The notes under the pieces are model-generated. The model worked only from the letters and a program-made list of their open reading frames with translations. It had not been told where the DNA came from and did not search any database. Shown in pieces: positions 32,209-41,671 of a DNA stretch of 64,000 nt. The DNA is taken from the NCBI GenBank assembly GCA_020636495.1, contig JACJXQ010000008.1, positions 2,604,001-2,668,000 of the forward strand, given 5' to 3'. Both the position numbers and the translations under genes were made by a program. This stretch comes from Chitinophagales bacterium (lineage in GTDB: Bacteria; Bacteroidota; Bacteroidia; Chitinophagales; Chitinophagaceae). Position 1 is the stretch's first letter; every line of letters starts with the position of its first letter.

Positions 32209-33387
32209 ATGAAAGAAGTGTATATCATATCCGCGGTCCGTACCCCTATGGGTAGCTGGGGCGGTTCTCTGAAAGATTTTTCTGCCACCAAACTCGGTTC
32301 ATTCGCAATAAAAGGCGCAATAGAAAAAGCAGGTGTTGCACCTGAAGAAGTGAACGAAGTTTTCATGGGTTGTGTTATGCAGGCCAACCTCGGCCAGGCA
32401 CCTGCACGCCAGGCAGCTTTGTTTGCGGGCCTGCCCAACAGCATACCTTGTACTACCGTAAACAAAGTATGTGCCAGTGGTATGAAAGCAGTTATGCAGG
32501 GCGCACAAGCTATCATGCTGGGCGATGCAGACGTAGTAGTTGCAGGTGGTATGGAAAGCATGAGTAATGTACCTTTCTACAACGACAAAGTACGTTGGGG
32601 AAACAAGTATGGCAACATCACACTGATAGACGGCCTGGCAAAAGACGGCCTGACAGATGTGTACAACAACTACCCTATGGGTAACGCTGCCGAACTTTGC
32701 GCAAGCGAGTGCAACATCAGCCGCGAAGCACAGGATGAGTTTGCTGTTGAAAGTTACAAACGCAGCCAGGCTTCTGTAGAAGGTGGTAAGTTCGACAACG
32801 AGATCATCCCGGTTGAGATACCTCAACGTAAAGGAGACCCTATAGTTTTTGCTAAAGATGAAGAGCCTTTCAACGTTAAGTTCGATAAGATACCTGCTCT
32901 GAAATCTGCTTTCACAAAAGATGGTTCTGTAACAGCGGCTAACGCCAGCACGATGAACGACGGCGCTGCTGCACTGGTACTGATGAGCAAAGAAAAAGCT
33001 GAAGCTCTGGGACTGAAACCTATAGCCAAAATAAAAGGCTATGCAGATGCCGCACAGGCGCCTGAATGGTTCACCACATCACCTGCATTGGCTGTGCCTA
33101 AAGCAGTAGCAAAAGCAGGCCTGAAAATGGAAGACATCTCTTATTACGAGCTGAACGAAGCATTCAGCGTAGTAGGACTGGTAAACATGGAGAAAATGAA
33201 CCTGAAACCTGAGCAGGTGAATGTGAACGGTGGTGCCGTAGCTATGGGTCACCCATTGGGTGCCAGTGGTGCGCGTATACTGGTTACACTCATCAACGTA
33301 CTGGAGCAAAACAACGCTAAGTACGGTGCGGCCGGTATCTGTAACGGTGGTGGCGGTGCCAGCGCTGTAGTGATTGAAAAAATGTAA
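32209..33387 (+). CDS. Acetyl-CoA C-acetyltransferase (thiolase)
   Basis: A 392-aa thiolase that joins or splits acetyl units between acetyl-CoA and acetoacetyl-CoA or longer 3-ketoacyl-CoA. The nucleophile Cys88 is in NKVCASGMKA, the second motif NVNGGAVAMGHPLGASGAR carries the catalytic His, and the C-terminal Cys is in GICNGGGGASA. Length and motifs match the biosynthetic/degradative type II thiolases. It is monocistronic with a strong terminator at 33412-33440. Confidence 0.95.
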   Translation: MKEVYIISAVRTPMGSWGGSLKDFSATKLGSFAIKGAIEKAGVAPEEVNEVFMGCVMQANLGQAPARQAALFAGLPNSIPCTTVNKVCASGMKAVMQGAQAIMLGDADVVVAGGMESMSNVPFYNDKVRWGNKYGNITLIDGLAKDGLTDVYNNYPMGNAAELCASECNISREAQDEFAVESYKRSQASVEGGKFDNEIIPVEIPQRKGDPIVFAKDEEPFNVKFDKIPALKSAFTKDGSVTAANASTMNDGAAALVLMSKEKAEALGLKPIAKIKGYADAAQAPEWFTTSPALAVPKAVAKAGLKMEDISYYELNEAFSVVGLVNMEKMNLKPEQVNVNGGAVAMGHPLGASGARILVTLINVLEQNNAKYGAAGICNGGGGASAVVIEKM

Positions 33388-33411
33388 TACAACTACATTA
33401 ACATAAAATAA

Positions 33412-33440
33412 AATGGTGCGGATGTCCGCACCTTTTTATT
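33412..33440 (+). terminator. Terminator after thiolase
   Basis: GGTGCGGA-TG-TCCGCACC (33415-33432), an 8-bp stem followed by TTTTTATTTT. It is flanked upstream by an A run, so it can work on both strands against the convergent gene at 33476. Confidence 0.85.
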
Positions 33441-33475
33441 TTATACCAACTGTCGAGAAATAAAAGCAGTAACAC

Positions 33476-34024
33476 CTATATCTTTGCGAGTATAGTCATT
33501 TTCCTTAGGTCGTATATAATAACCTGTGGCTGGTCATTTTTGTCATGTGTACCACTCTTGTCAGAATCTTCGTATCCTGTTATCACTATAGTTCCTGTTT
33601 GCTTTTTAAGTATCCAGCCGGTTGCAAAGTGAGTTTCTTCAGTCAACATCTGCTTCCCGTCTGTTGATAATACAACTAACCTTTTGGCATCTCCCCAATT
33701 CGCATCTTTATCTTTATCAGTATTGAATTTACCAATCGTTACTACTACCCTGTTCACGCCAATGCTATCTAATATTATTTGTTCAATATTGGTTATATAC
33801 TCATCCTTAGCAAAATCAATTTGCTTATGCTCTCCATTTTTAGCATTCACAAATAATATGTGCCTGCTTCCTACTCGCATTTTATGATGGTCTTCAACCG
33901 AAGCAAGCACATAATCTGTCCCATTCAGTTCTACAAGTTTATTGTACGTAACATAACTATGCTTGGCCTGTCCGAATGAATACATTGAGACGAATAGACA
34001 TAAAAAAAAGAAAAGTGTTCTCAT
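33476..34024 (-). CDS. Exported protein of unknown function
   Basis: A 182-aa protein with a signal peptide (MRTLFFFLCLFVSMYSFGQ). The mature part is rich in beta strands (YVTYNKLVELNGTDYVLASVED, RVVVTIGKF, KRLVVLSTDG, GTIVITGYEDSDKSGTHDKND), with an Asp-rich loop EDSDKSGTHDKND near 155-167 that could bind calcium. The repeated strand pattern hints at a beta-propeller fragment or a similar fold. I do not recognise the family. The frame is open 27 bases further upstream. Confidence 0.65.
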   Translation of the reverse strand: MRTLFFFLCLFVSMYSFGQAKHSYVTYNKLVELNGTDYVLASVEDHHKMRVGSRHILFVNAKNGEHKQIDFAKDEYITNIEQIILDSIGVNRVVVTIGKFNTDKDKDANWGDAKRLVVLSTDGKQMLTEETHFATGWILKKQTGTIVITGYEDSDKSGTHDKNDQPQVIIYDLRKMTILAKI

Positions 34025-34103
34025 AACAGGTATTTTATAGTTTAAACGCAATATTCGTATTTAGCGTATGTCAAAGCATAGAGAAAATATCAACTTTTAT
34101 TTG

Positions 34104-34511
34104 TTACAACCCTCCCATCTTACAAACCTTCTTAAACTCTGCCGGTTTCACTTTTCCAACTGACAACCTTGACAAACGTACCAGGTCCATATCTGCCAGG
34201 TCTTTCTCTGCTTTTATTGCTTCCAGCGTTACCGGGTTGGGCATATCCTTAACAGGCTTCAGGTCTACCACCACCCATGCAGGGTTATCAGTAGTAGGGT
34301 CCTGGTAAGCTGTTTTCACCACCTCGGCAATACCCACTATCGCCAGCCCCTCATTACTATGATAAAAGAAGACCTGGTCGCCTTTTTGCATATCCCTCAG
34401 ATTGTTACGTGCCGCATAGTTGCGCACGCCATCCCAGAATGTCTTCTTCTCTTTTTTAAACTGCTCCCAGCTATATTTGAATGGTTCTGATTTTACCAGC
34501 CAGTAATTCAT
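34104..34511 (-). CDS. EVE domain protein
   Basis: A 135-aa EVE-domain protein of the PUA-like fold, related to thymocyte nuclear protein 1, which binds modified bases. MNYWLVKSEPFKYSW, FWDGVRNYAARNNLRDM, GDQVFFYHSN and GIAEVVK are characteristic. It is the last gene of the lpxK-rnr-prenyl synthase operon, 31 bases after the prenyl synthase stop. Confidence 0.9.
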   Translation of the reverse strand: MNYWLVKSEPFKYSWEQFKKEKKTFWDGVRNYAARNNLRDMQKGDQVFFYHSNEGLAIVGIAEVVKTAYQDPTTDNPAWVVVDLKPVKDMPNPVTLEAIKAEKDLADMDLVRLSRLSVGKVKPAEFKKVCKMGGL

Positions 34512-34542
34512 AGTTTGTATTGATTTGTCTTACTAAAATATC

Positions 34543-35508
34543 CTATTTATCCCTTTGCAGCAAATACGATGCGAGTTGATACAGTGGTTGCTTCCGCTCA
34601 TCAGGCACGTCTATATCTTCCAGGTTGGCAAATGCTTTGTCTGAGTAATGAGCAACCGCTTCCCTGCAAGCTACATCCGCACCTGTATTCGTGTACAACG
34701 ACAACATAGCAGGCACCTTCGTTGCATCATCTCTTTTCAGCAATGCTTCTATAGCCGTATGCTGCAATGTGTTCGCTCGTTCAAAGGCGTTCAGCAGCAG
34801 GTATGTTTTTTTGTTAGCAATAATGTCGCCGCCATTTTGTTTACCCAGCTTTTCAGTATCGCCAAAAGCATCCAGGTAGTCGTCCTGCAATTGGAATGCG
34901 ATACCCACATTCTTCCCGAATTCGTACAGTTTTTCTGCATTTTCTACGGTGGCACCGCCAAGTATGGCACCCATTTTCAGGCTGCACGCCAGCAGTACCG
35001 ATGTCTTCAAGGTGATCATGTGTATATATTCATCTATCGACACATCATCTCTCTGCTCAAAATCCATATCCATTTGCTGCCCTTCGCACACTTCTATCGC
35101 AGTCGTATTGAACAGTTCAAGCAATACCTGCAAATGTGGTTGTATCTTGGCCAGTTGCGCGTAAGCATAAATGCACATCACGTCACCACTCAGTATACCC
35201 GCGGTTAAACCATATTTAGCATGTATCGTAGGATTCCCCCTGCGCAAAGGAGCCTTATCCATTATATCATCATGTATAAGCGTAAAGTTGTGGAACAGCT
35301 CAATGGCCGCAGCTGCATTCCACGCGTCCTCATTTATCTCGCCAAACACCTCGTTGCTCATAATGCACAAGGCAGGACGAACCCGCTTGGCACCCAATGC
35401 CAGCAAGTAACGGCATGGTTCATATAAATTGGGGGTCACTGCCGGGAATAGTTGCGGGTCCTGCACCCGCTTTTCAAATTGTTGTACTATCTCTTTAAAA
35501 TTCTGCAT
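34543..35508 (-). CDS. Polyprenyl (isoprenyl) diphosphate synthase
   Basis: A 321-aa all-helical trans-prenyl synthase that joins isopentenyl diphosphate units. The first Asp-rich motif is LIHDDIMDKAPLRRG and the second is FQLQDDYLDAFGD, with GQQMDMDFE and KTSVLLACSLKMG between them. The chain length cannot be read with certainty; the bulky residues before the first motif (ELFHNFTLIHDD) favour a short to medium chain. It starts three bases after the rnr stop codon. Confidence 0.9.
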   Translation of the reverse strand: MQNFKEIVQQFEKRVQDPQLFPAVTPNLYEPCRYLLALGAKRVRPALCIMSNEVFGEINEDAWNAAAAIELFHNFTLIHDDIMDKAPLRRGNPTIHAKYGLTAGILSGDVMCIYAYAQLAKIQPHLQVLLELFNTTAIEVCEGQQMDMDFEQRDDVSIDEYIHMITLKTSVLLACSLKMGAILGGATVENAEKLYEFGKNVGIAFQLQDDYLDAFGDTEKLGKQNGGDIIANKKTYLLLNAFERANTLQHTAIEALLKRDDATKVPAMLSLYTNTGADVACREAVAHYSDKAFANLEDIDVPDERKQPLYQLASYLLQRDK

Positions 35509-35511
35509 GTA

Positions 35512-37536
35512 TTACTTCTTTCTCCTCGCCGATGTTTTTGCCATCGGCTTTTTTGTACTCTTTTTTATTACTCCTGTCTGCGGAGCCTCCACCAGCATAA
35601 AATCCATTTGTCGCTTTTCCAGGTTGGTAGACACTACTCTTATCCTTACTTTATCACCTATACCAAAACGCATTCTTGTGTGCCTGCCCACCAATGCATA
35701 TTCACTCTCCAGCAGTTCAAAATCATCTATATCTGCCAGGTCTGATATACCAACCATACCCTCGCATTTATGTTCCACCGTTTCTGCCCAGAAACCGAAA
35801 CTGGCAACACCACTCACTACCGCATCAAACTCGTCGCCAATATAATCCTGCATGAATTCTACCTGCTTGTACTTATTGGCGGCACGTTCACAGTCCATGG
35901 CCCTGCGTTCCTGGTCTGAGCAATGGCGGCACTGCTGCTCCAGGTGTTTTATCGGTTTTATATTGTCTTCCAGGCACTGTGCCAATATCCGGTGCACCAG
36001 TACATCAGGATAACGGCGTATGGGTGAAGTAAAGTGACAATAGTCCTCGAAACCTAAACCATAGTGGCCTATATTATCGGTAGTATATACCGCTTTCGAC
36101 ATCGTACGTATGCCCAGTGTTTCTAACACATGCTGCTCAGGTTTGCCCTGAGCCAATGCCAGCATCTCGTTGAACGACGCTGCTATAGCCTCCGGTGTCT
36201 GAATATTGAACTTGTGCCCGTAACGCGCAGCAAACGTAGTGAACAGTTTCAGCTTCTCTTCATTAGGATCGTCATGCACCCTGTATGGGAAAGGAACCGG
36301 CTTACCTTTTACCATGATCTTGGACACATGCTCCGCAACAGTACGGTTGGCCAGCAGCATGAACTCTTCCACCAACTGGTGTGCTTCCTTACTCTCTTTT
36401 ATCATGATGCCTATCGGCTTGCCATGCTCATCCAGTTTAAAACGTACCTCCTGCGATGAGAAATTGATAGCTCCATGATCGAATCTCTGTTGCCTCAGGT
36501 TCTGTGCTATAGTATTCAGCAGCAGCAGTTCTTTCTTATGATCACCTTCACCACCTTCTATCATGGCCTGCACATCCTCATAGGTAAATCTGCGTTTGGA
36601 ACGTGTAGCAGTACGTCCCAGCCAATAGTCTTTTACCTTACCTGTTTTATTGATAGTGAATACTGCGGAAAAGGTATACTTATCTTCATCTGGCCGCAGC
36701 GAACACAATTCATTAGACAGTCGCTCAGGCAACATCGGCAGCACCCTGTCCGGCAGGTACACACTGGTCGCCCTTTTGTATGCTTCTTTATCCAGTGCTG
36801 AACCTTCTTCTATATAATGGCTCACATCTGCAATATGCACCCCTATTTCATAATAACCACCCTTTAGTGTCTTTACAGAAATAGCATCATCAAAATCCCT
36901 GGCATCTACAGGGTCAATGGTCAGGGTTAGTTCATCACGCATATCCCTGCGTGTTTGCACATCTTCTTTACTTACTCCTTCAGGATATCGTGCCGCCTCT
37001 TCCATAACGTCGTCAGGAAAGGTGAGCGGGAAACCATTCTCAACAAGTATCCCCTGCATAGCTATCTCATCTGCCGTTTCATTGGTCAGCACACTTATCA
37101 CCTCCCCCACAGGGTTCTTCGATTTACCAGTCCACTCCACTATCCGGGCTATACACTTGTCCCCCTGACCTGCACCGTTCAGCAGATGCAACGGTATAAA
37201 AATATCTACCGGCATTTTATCCGAATCGGGCACAAGGAAGGCAAAATGCTTATGCACTTCTATCCTGCCGCTGAACTCAGATTGTTTTCTTCTTATCACA
37301 TCTACCACCACACCTTCCGGCCTTGCGCCGAACTTCTTGCCTCTCGTAGACACCTCTACTCTCACCTCATCTCCGTTCAGTGCATTATTTATATTTTCCC
37401 TTTTAACAACAATATCTTTAGGCTGCCCTTCTACCATTACATACCCCAGGCCACTGCGGGTTACTTCTATAGTTCCCTTATACACTACTTTCCCGCCGCT
37501 GTTGGTATTTTTCCTTTTACTATTCTTCCTCGCCAT
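35512..37536 (-). CDS. rnr: Ribonuclease R
   Basis: A 674-aa 3'-5' exoribonuclease. Layout: a lysine-rich N-terminus, cold-shock OB domains (about 20-210, VYKGTIEVTRSGLGYVMVEG), the RNB catalytic domain with TIDPVDARDFDDAISV (metal Asp residues) and the middle VADVSHYIEEGSALDKEAYKRATSVYLPDRVLPMLPE, then an S1 domain (about 575-650, FDAVVSGVASFGFWAETVEHKCEGMV) and a basic tail. It degrades structured RNA and takes part in rRNA quality control. Its start lies within the last codons of lpxK (17-base overlap), and the prenyl synthase begins three bases after its stop. Confidence 0.95.
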   Translation of the reverse strand: MARKNSKRKNTNSGGKVVYKGTIEVTRSGLGYVMVEGQPKDIVVKRENINNALNGDEVRVEVSTRGKKFGARPEGVVVDVIRRKQSEFSGRIEVHKHFAFLVPDSDKMPVDIFIPLHLLNGAGQGDKCIARIVEWTGKSKNPVGEVISVLTNETADEIAMQGILVENGFPLTFPDDVMEEAARYPEGVSKEDVQTRRDMRDELTLTIDPVDARDFDDAISVKTLKGGYYEIGVHIADVSHYIEEGSALDKEAYKRATSVYLPDRVLPMLPERLSNELCSLRPDEDKYTFSAVFTINKTGKVKDYWLGRTATRSKRRFTYEDVQAMIEGGEGDHKKELLLLNTIAQNLRQQRFDHGAINFSSQEVRFKLDEHGKPIGIMIKESKEAHQLVEEFMLLANRTVAEHVSKIMVKGKPVPFPYRVHDDPNEEKLKLFTTFAARYGHKFNIQTPEAIAASFNEMLALAQGKPEQHVLETLGIRTMSKAVYTTDNIGHYGLGFEDYCHFTSPIRRYPDVLVHRILAQCLEDNIKPIKHLEQQCRHCSDQERRAMDCERAANKYKQVEFMQDYIGDEFDAVVSGVASFGFWAETVEHKCEGMVGISDLADIDDFELLESEYALVGRHTRMRFGIGDKVRIRVVSTNLEKRQMDFMLVEAPQTGVIKKSTKKPMAKTSARRKK

Positions 37537-38635
37537 AATACATCATATTATTTTCGTTAATGGTACGCTCGGTATAGTTTAAAATTAATTGATCGAACGC
37601 ACTTCCTCTATTAAATAAAAAAGAAACCTGTATCGGTAGCACGGCAATGGTCACGCCCCACTCTTTCAGCTTTTCCGCATGCAGGTATAACCTGGCAGCA
37701 TCCTTCTCTGTGGTTACTATTATCTTATCACCCGCGTCCCAGTTCTTATGGGTTTCCTGTACCTCCTCTATATCCTTCTTCAAAAAGTAATGATGATCAG
37801 GATATGACAACACATGCACTTCTTTGGCCTGTGCTTCCAGGTATTGTATCAGCGGTGCCGGTTTGGCTATGCAACAAACCAGTATTATGTTCTTGCCTGT
37901 CAGCGTTAGCTTTTCCCCGGTAAACAGGTCATATGGAGTTTCGTAGAACATTTTGGTGAAGAACACTTGTTGATGTTGCTGCGGGTTGATGTTTCGGGTT
38001 ATCTCATCTGCCTCTTGCGTCGTAATATTATCCGGGCACTTTGAAACAATTACCACGTCTGCTCTTTTGTACGCCTGTCTGTTTTCCCTGAGTGTTCCCG
38101 CCGGCAGTATCCTGTCTTTGTAAAAGGGTTTGGCATGATCGGTGATCAAAATATTCACACCCGGTTTTACTGACCGGTGCTGAAATGCATCGTCCAGCAA
38201 CACTACCTCCGTCAGCGGACGCTGTTGCAACAGCTTGGGTATACCTGTCATACGCTCTTCGGCAACGCTAACAGTAAGACCGGGGAATTTCATATGATAT
38301 TGCATAGGCTCATCACCTATCCGCAATGCATTTGTTTCCGCATCAGCCAGCAAAAAACCCTGGGTACGTCTTTTATACCCCCTGCTCATCGTTGCAGTCC
38401 TGAATTGGTATTGCAGCAGTCGAATAAGGTACTCAATATGCGGTGTCTTACCCGTACCCCCAACTGACAGGTTGCCTACACTGATCACGGGAACACTGAA
38501 TTCAATGGACGAATAAAACCCACTGTCATACAGGCGGTTCCTCATCCATACTACAGCACCATATATCAGCGCAAGCGGGTACAGGAAAATACGAACCGCA
38601 GCAAATATGTAGTACAAGACATTTCCCTGCCTCAT
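37520..38635 (-). CDS. lpxK: Tetraacyldisaccharide 4'-kinase
   Basis: LpxK (371 aa) phosphorylates the 4' position of the lipid A disaccharide at the inner membrane. An N-terminal membrane helix (about 8-30, YYIFAAVRIFLYPLALIYGAVVW) precedes the P-loop SVGNLSVGGTGKTPH. VVLLDDAFQHRSVKPG and DRILPAGTLREN match the family. ATG at 38635 is preferred to TTG two codons upstream. It is the first gene of the operon with rnr (17-base overlap), prenyl synthase and EVE. Confidence 0.93.
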   Translation of the reverse strand: MRQGNVLYYIFAAVRIFLYPLALIYGAVVWMRNRLYDSGFYSSIEFSVPVISVGNLSVGGTGKTPHIEYLIRLLQYQFRTATMSRGYKRRTQGFLLADAETNALRIGDEPMQYHMKFPGLTVSVAEERMTGIPKLLQQRPLTEVVLLDDAFQHRSVKPGVNILITDHAKPFYKDRILPAGTLRENRQAYKRADVVIVSKCPDNITTQEADEITRNINPQQHQQVFFTKMFYETPYDLFTGEKLTLTGKNIILVCCIAKPAPLIQYLEAQAKEVHVLSYPDHHYFLKKDIEEVQETHKNWDAGDKIIVTTEKDAARLYLHAEKLKEWGVTIAVLPIQVSFLFNRGSAFDQLILNYTERTINENNMMYYGEEE

Positions 38636-38794
38636 ACACAAGCCTTTTTATATAACATAGATAATATATGCGTCACTCTGTCAACTATTAAAGGTACTCA
38701 ACTACAACAAAACTAACTCAAATAAACATCCTGTTGTTCATATTACACACAATGCATTGCAATACACTCAAATAAATAATATTAATATACCCCA

Positions 38795-38816
38795 ACTGTT
38801 AATTAATATTAACAGT
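38795..38816. promoter_or_regulatory. AT-rich palindrome upstream of the first giant secreted protein
   Basis: ACTGTTAAT (38795-38803) and ATTAACAGT (38808-38816) form a 9-bp inverted repeat with a TAAT centre, about 50 bases before the ATG at 38866. A near-consensus TACCTTTT lies between them at 38835. The whole intergenic stretch (38636-38865) is AT-rich and holds no gene. It is a candidate operator. Confidence 0.4.
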
Positions 38817-38865
38817 CTTGTATCTTATCAGATTTACCTTTTCAACACTCATCCGGATACGTTAA

Positions 38866-41541
38866 ATGAACTCAAGAATACCTGTTGCAAGCCCTGGAGC
38901 AATTTACCTGGTTGCGTTACTGCTTCTTTTCCTATGTCCTGAATTACAGGCACAGACAGTATTTTGTCCGCCTAATATCAATTTCGAACAGGGTAACCTG
39001 GGCGTTTGGGAGTTTTACAGCGGTTCCTGTTGCCCCATTAACACACCTACTCCTGGCGTAATAACAGGCAGGCACACTCTTACTTCAGGTACTGCCGTTG
39101 ACCCTATTGCAGGCTTCCCTGTAGTAGCTCCTGCCGCCGGGTTATTTTCAGTAAAACTGGGCAACCAGACAACGGGCGCACAGGCAGAACGTGCACGGTA
39201 TTATGTACAGGTGCCTACTTCTTCCAGTACTTTCATTCTGACCTACCGATATGCGGTGGTATTCCAGGACCCGGGGCATCCATCCAGTGCACAACCACGC
39301 TTCGAGGTAAAAGCATATGATTCGGCTACTTCTACTCCTCTACCTTGCAGCCAATATACTTATGTATCTTCTTCCAGCATACCGGGCTTTTTACAAGCCG
39401 GTAACAGCAGTACTTATTATCTGCCATGGACAACGGGCACTATCAATCTTTCGGCATACCAGGGGCAAACAATAGCCATAGACTTTGCCGCAGGCGATTG
39501 TGGTTATGGCGGTCACTATGGATATGGTTACATTGACATGAACTGTGGTGTTTTTGAGATCGCTCCTACCAGGTGCGACCCTAATACCAACAACATAACC
39601 CTCAATGGCCCTCCGGGCTATCAGTCGTACCAATGGAGAGACTCAGCTTTGACGACGATATTGGGCAATCAACAGGCATTTACCACACCCATGCCGGGCA
39701 CCCCCACTGTCTATGCCGTGATAGTTACACCCTATCCCGGTTTCGGGTGCAAAGACACTATATATACTGTTTTTAAAACACCTGTGAATTCAAATACGAG
39801 CATTACCTATGCTGACACGAATGTGTGTGAATATGACGTGGCTACTATCTATCCGCAGGTCAGCGGAAGCGGTGCACCTTTCACATATCAGTGGGCGCCT
39901 TCTACCGGGCTGAGTTGCAACAATTGTGCTAACCCTGTATTTTCCGGGCTCACTACCACCCAATATATATTCAGTGTCACCAACCAACAAGGATGTACGG
40001 TTAAAGACACGATCGTAATAAATGTAGACACAGTAGAAAAAGCAGACCTGTCGGCTCCCGTCGACAGCATTTGTATGCGCGACAGTATCGTCATCACCAA
40101 CGCAAATCTGAAAAGTGTACTCAATACAGGACAGTCATGGAATACTGCAGGAGGCAACATACTGGCAGGAGGCGGCAATGCTAATTTCGTTAAACTGCAC
40201 TGGACCACACCAGGCATCAAGAGGGTGATACTCAACTGCATTAAAAACATATGCAGTTACTCTGACACCTTCACCGTTTTTGTCAAACCGGATTTCACTT
40301 TTACTGTTCCGCCCCCCGATACAATGTGTACCGGCGAGCAGCTGCAATTGACCACTACTAATACAAGTACCATAAATCTCACTTATCAATGGACTCCATC
40401 AACCGGGCTGAGCTGCAATAACTGCCCTGCGCCATTTGCCAGCCCAACCACAACAACACTATATAAAGTAGTCGCAAACAACCAATATGGTTGCTTTGAC
40501 TCAGGACTTATCAGGATATCGGTTGACACAACAACAGAGTCTGTATTAAAAACCGTTTCTGACAGCATTTGCCTGAACAAAAGCGCCGATATATTTAACA
40601 CGGGGAATAACCCCTTTACTGCCTACTACGTATGGGGTGTAGACACAGGACAGATCACTTACGGATTGAATACTGATAGCATCAACGTATTCTGGACAAC
40701 ACCTGGTTATAAAACGGTAAAAATCCGCTCTACACAGGGCATTTGTGTCAGCTCAGATAGTATACAGATATATGTTATCGATCATCCTTACGCCTCATTC
40801 GAGGTAAGTTCAGAAGGTTGTATCAATGAACCTGTTGATCTGTTTCCGGCTTTCAGCAATGGCTTCTATCACTGGAGCATTACCGGGCAGAGCATTGCAG
40901 ATACCAATTTTAAAGAATCATACAGGCTCACATGGCCGACAGAAAGTACAAATGATATTAAACTCACGCTTACCTACCTCATATGCACCACCTATTATGA
41001 GAAACAGGTAGCCATACACGCTCACCCTATCGCAGATATATCTGTTAACAACTATGATGATATTTGCAAGGGCAAAGAATTTACTATGAGAGCTACAAGA
41101 GGAAGCAGGTACCAATACTCATGGCAACCCGCATTAGCTTTCAGCAACAATAACCAACCAGACGTCACTGCCAGGGCCGAAAGAACAGAACTTTATACAT
41201 TACAGGTAACCAATCAATGGGGTTGCTCTTCATATGATTCTGTACTGATAGAGGCTTCACCTTGCTGTGACATTTTTATGCCTGACGCCTTTACCCCGAA
41301 TAATGACGGTCATAACGACACTTACTGGTCGCCAGACATTAACAAACATACCCTGGTGCGATTTATGATAGCCAACAGGCGCGGACAGGTTGTATACGAC
41401 TCCAATACCCTTTCATCTGGCTGGGACGGCACATTCAAAGGACAGCCATTGGGACAGGATACATACAACTACTATATACAATACTTATGTAATGGCAAGG
41501 AAGAAATGACAAAGAAAGGAACTTTGATATTGCTGAGGTAG
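38866..41541 (+). CDS. Giant secreted protein, T9SS type B sorting domain, paralogue 1
   Basis: An 891-aa extracellular protein. A signal peptide (about 1-30, YLVALLLLFLCPELQAQ) is followed by an N-terminal region (FCPPNINFEQGNLGVWEF, about 32-245) that looks like a carbohydrate- or galactose-binding-type sandwich. Immunoglobulin/PKD-like repeats follow, marked by the recurring motif STGLSCNNC near residues 346 and 511. The C-terminus CCDIFMPDAFTPNNDGHND ... IANRRGQVVYDS ... YNYYIQYLCNG ... KKGTLILLR is the gliding-motility-associated (CHU_C) type B T9SS signal. Many Cys pairs suggest disulphide-stabilised repeats. Likely an adhesin or surface-layer type protein; the ligand is unknown. Confidence 0.82.
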   Translation: MNSRIPVASPGAIYLVALLLLFLCPELQAQTVFCPPNINFEQGNLGVWEFYSGSCCPINTPTPGVITGRHTLTSGTAVDPIAGFPVVAPAAGLFSVKLGNQTTGAQAERARYYVQVPTSSSTFILTYRYAVVFQDPGHPSSAQPRFEVKAYDSATSTPLPCSQYTYVSSSSIPGFLQAGNSSTYYLPWTTGTINLSAYQGQTIAIDFAAGDCGYGGHYGYGYIDMNCGVFEIAPTRCDPNTNNITLNGPPGYQSYQWRDSALTTILGNQQAFTTPMPGTPTVYAVIVTPYPGFGCKDTIYTVFKTPVNSNTSITYADTNVCEYDVATIYPQVSGSGAPFTYQWAPSTGLSCNNCANPVFSGLTTTQYIFSVTNQQGCTVKDTIVINVDTVEKADLSAPVDSICMRDSIVITNANLKSVLNTGQSWNTAGGNILAGGGNANFVKLHWTTPGIKRVILNCIKNICSYSDTFTVFVKPDFTFTVPPPDTMCTGEQLQLTTTNTSTINLTYQWTPSTGLSCNNCPAPFASPTTTTLYKVVANNQYGCFDSGLIRISVDTTTESVLKTVSDSICLNKSADIFNTGNNPFTAYYVWGVDTGQITYGLNTDSINVFWTTPGYKTVKIRSTQGICVSSDSIQIYVIDHPYASFEVSSEGCINEPVDLFPAFSNGFYHWSITGQSIADTNFKESYRLTWPTESTNDIKLTLTYLICTTYYEKQVAIHAHPIADISVNNYDDICKGKEFTMRATRGSRYQYSWQPALAFSNNNQPDVTARAERTELYTLQVTNQWGCSSYDSVLIEASPCCDIFMPDAFTPNNDGHNDTYWSPDINKHTLVRFMIANRRGQVVYDSNTLSSGWDGTFKGQPLGQDTYNYYIQYLCNGKEEMTKKGTLILLR

Positions 41542-41590
41542 ACAATTTAGCCGATTTCTTGCCAGATACATTAAATATGTTTATATTAGA

Positions 41591-41598
41591 TAACTTTG
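41591..41598 (+). promoter_or_regulatory. -7 box before paralogue 2
   Basis: TAACTTTG lies 73 bases before the ATG at 41672. The gene therefore probably has its own transcript and is not only read through from paralogue 1. No clear -33 box. Confidence 0.5.
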
Positions 41599-41671
41599 CA
41601 AACAGTGCGGGTATATTTATTGAGTGGTACAGGCCTTTGCATGGTTTATTATTCAGAACAATACCTTATTA

